From Piscinibacter aquaticus (GTDB lineage: Bacteria > Pseudomonadota > Gammaproteobacteria > Burkholderiales > Burkholderiaceae_C), in NCBI GenBank assembly GCA_007994965.1, contig VOPW01000001.1, forward strand, positions 3,782,001 through 3,846,000: a DNA stretch of 64,000 nt, read 5' to 3'. Numbering within the stretch: position 1 is the first letter of the stretch; every line of letters starts with the position of its first letter. Shown here piece by piece: positions 63,250-64,000 of this stretch. A program made the position numbers and the translations under genes. The notes under the pieces were generated by a model that searched no databases, was not told the DNA's origin, and was given only the letters and a program-made list of their open reading frames with translations.

Positions 63250-63669
63250 TCAGGGGTTCTCAGGGTCGCTGACGAATCCGACCTTGGTCAGTCCGGCGCG
63301 CGAGGCGTCGGCCAGCGTGCGGGCCACATGGCGGTAGGGGACTGCCCGGTCGGCGCGCAGATGGATCTCCGGCTGCGGCTGCAGCGTTCCGGCCGCCGCG
63401 AATCGGGTGTTGGCTTCCGCGCGGGTGACCGCTTCGCCGTTCCAGAACAGCGCGCCGCTGCCATCGATGGCGAAGTCGACCTTGTCGGCCTTGGCTCGGT
63501 TGACCTGCGCGCTGGCGCGCGGCAGTTCGAGCTTGACGGCGTGGGTGAGCAGCGGCGCGGTGACGATGAAGATCACCAGCAGCACCAGCATCACGTCGAT
63601 GAGCGGCACCATGTTGATGTCGGACATCGGCGCACCGGCGCGCTGCGAATCGAAGCTGGCGAAGGCCAT
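63250..63669 (-). CDS. exbD: biopolymer transport protein ExbD
   Basis: 139 residues, frame intact. Inner-membrane partner of ExbB that passes the proton gradient to TonB. MSDINMVPLIDVMLVLLVIF holds the single membrane helix with the essential Asp (LIDVM); the periplasmic domain follows (EIHLRADRAVPYRHVARTLA, ASRAGLTKVGFVSD). It lies 8 bases from the receptor start and 13 bases after exbB, giving an exbB-exbD-receptor operon. Confidence 0.93.
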   Translation of the reverse strand: MAFASFDSQRAGAPMSDINMVPLIDVMLVLLVIFIVTAPLLTHAVKLELPRASAQVNRAKADKVDFAIDGSGALFWNGEAVTRAEANTRFAAAGTLQPQPEIHLRADRAVPYRHVARTLADASRAGLTKVGFVSDPENP

Positions 63670-63682
63670 GGTCTGCCTCCGC

Positions 63683-64000
63683 TCAAGCCGCGGCGCGCGG
63701 CGTGATGGCGCGCACCGTCGATGCCGCAGGCGCGTCGGCCGCCGCCAGCGGCTGGCCCATCGCGACGAAGGTATGCACCTCGTAGGCGAAGGCGTCGAGG
63801 TGCGACAGCATCACGCGGTTGGCGCGCGTCAGCCAGTTGTAGCCCACCACCGCGGGGATCGCGACCGCCGTGCCGAGGCCGGTCATGATCAGCGCCTCGC
63901 CCACCGGGCCGGCGACCTTGTCCAACGTGCCGGCGCCGCTCATGCCGATCGCCACCAGCGCGTGGTAGACGCCCCAGACCGTGCCGAACAGGCCGACGAA
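63683..64000 (-). CDS. exbB: biopolymer transport protein ExbB, C-terminal part (cut by window edge)
   Basis: Last 105 residues of a MotA/TolQ/ExbB proton-channel protein; the start lies beyond the right edge. FVGLFGTVWGVYHALVAIGM with GTLDKVAGPVGEALIMTGLG and TAVAIPAVVGYNWLTRANRV cover the second and third membrane helices and the conserved GTVxG loop. It energises the neighbouring siderophore receptor with ExbD. Confidence 0.92.
   Translation of the reverse strand, partial: FVGLFGTVWGVYHALVAIGMSGAGTLDKVAGPVGEALIMTGLGTAVAIPAVVGYNWLTRANRVMLSHLDAFAYEVHTFVAMGQPLAAADAPAASTVRAITPRAAA

Overview
The window is GC-rich DNA with tightly packed genes on both strands. It looks like the chromosome of a betaproteobacterium of the order Burkholderiales, of the Rubrivivax / Piscinibacter / Leptothrix type. 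The argS-SPOR-dsbA and lptA-lptB-rpoN gene orders, a Lys/Ala/Pro-rich H1-like SWIB protein, a PsiF protein and a 'translational machinery' family protein point that way. This is inferred from gene content, not from a marker gene. No tRNA, rRNA, CRISPR array, phage or insertion sequence was seen.

A technical point affects almost every entry. About 35 of the roughly 68 genes lose their reading frame at least once and continue in another frame, with roughly 50 indels in total. Essential genes (argS, lptB, ssb, mnmA) are among them. Where the right reading can be reconstructed, the defect is usually one base missing from a short G or C run. I therefore treat these as consensus sequencing errors, give each gene its full span, and mark where the frame changes.

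Layout. 0-7.5 kb: end of an M14 carboxypeptidase gene, a class II glutamine amidotransferase, a geranylgeranyl-reductase-like flavoprotein, ogt, malate synthase G (glcB), a haloacid dehalogenase and a divergent LysR regulator. 7.5-23 kb: psiF, a Ser/Thr kinase with a cyclic-nucleotide domain, argS-SPOR-dsbA, lptA-lptB-rpoN, an RlmL-type methyltransferase, then on the minus strand DUF4399, YidB, MFS-rsmE, mtnN with a membrane protein, and fadD. 23-37 kb: a sugar-acid island holding a FadR/UxuR-type regulator, a polyol/aldonate dehydrogenase, a DctPQM TRAP transporter, an SDR, an FAH-family hydrolase, a UxaA-type dehydratase, creA, D-mannonate dehydratase, fructuronate reductase, an Ldh2-type oxidoreductase and KDG kinase. 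Two matching palindromes, before the regulator and before the mannonate dehydratase gene, suggest one regulator controls both halves. 37-42 kb: pntAB, nudJ-mnmA and a CAP-domain lipoprotein. 42-47 kb: a cupredoxin-like periplasmic protein translationally coupled to a membrane GGDEF/EAL protein, behind a perfect 16-base palindrome, then paiB and a serine-hydrolase-like lipoprotein. 47-56 kb: HDOD protein, cytochrome c, ssb, two lipoproteins, recQ, and a VWA lipoprotein divergent from an ECF-like sigma factor with its probable anti-sigma partner, across co-centred inverted repeats. 56-64 kb: uvrA, an HCCA-isomerase-like protein, an amidohydrolase, the H1/SWIB protein, and an iron-uptake set (TonB-dependent siderophore receptor, exbD, exbB).

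Two families of short GC-rich palindromic repeats sit directly after gene ends: three copies of one (7.5, 12.5 and 59.3 kb) and two of the other (28.8 and 35.7 kb). The most interesting non-textbook items are the two-operator sugar-acid regulon, the cupredoxin/c-di-GMP module with its palindrome, the nested palindromes at the sigma-factor locus, and a hairpin that hides the creA ribosome binding site.
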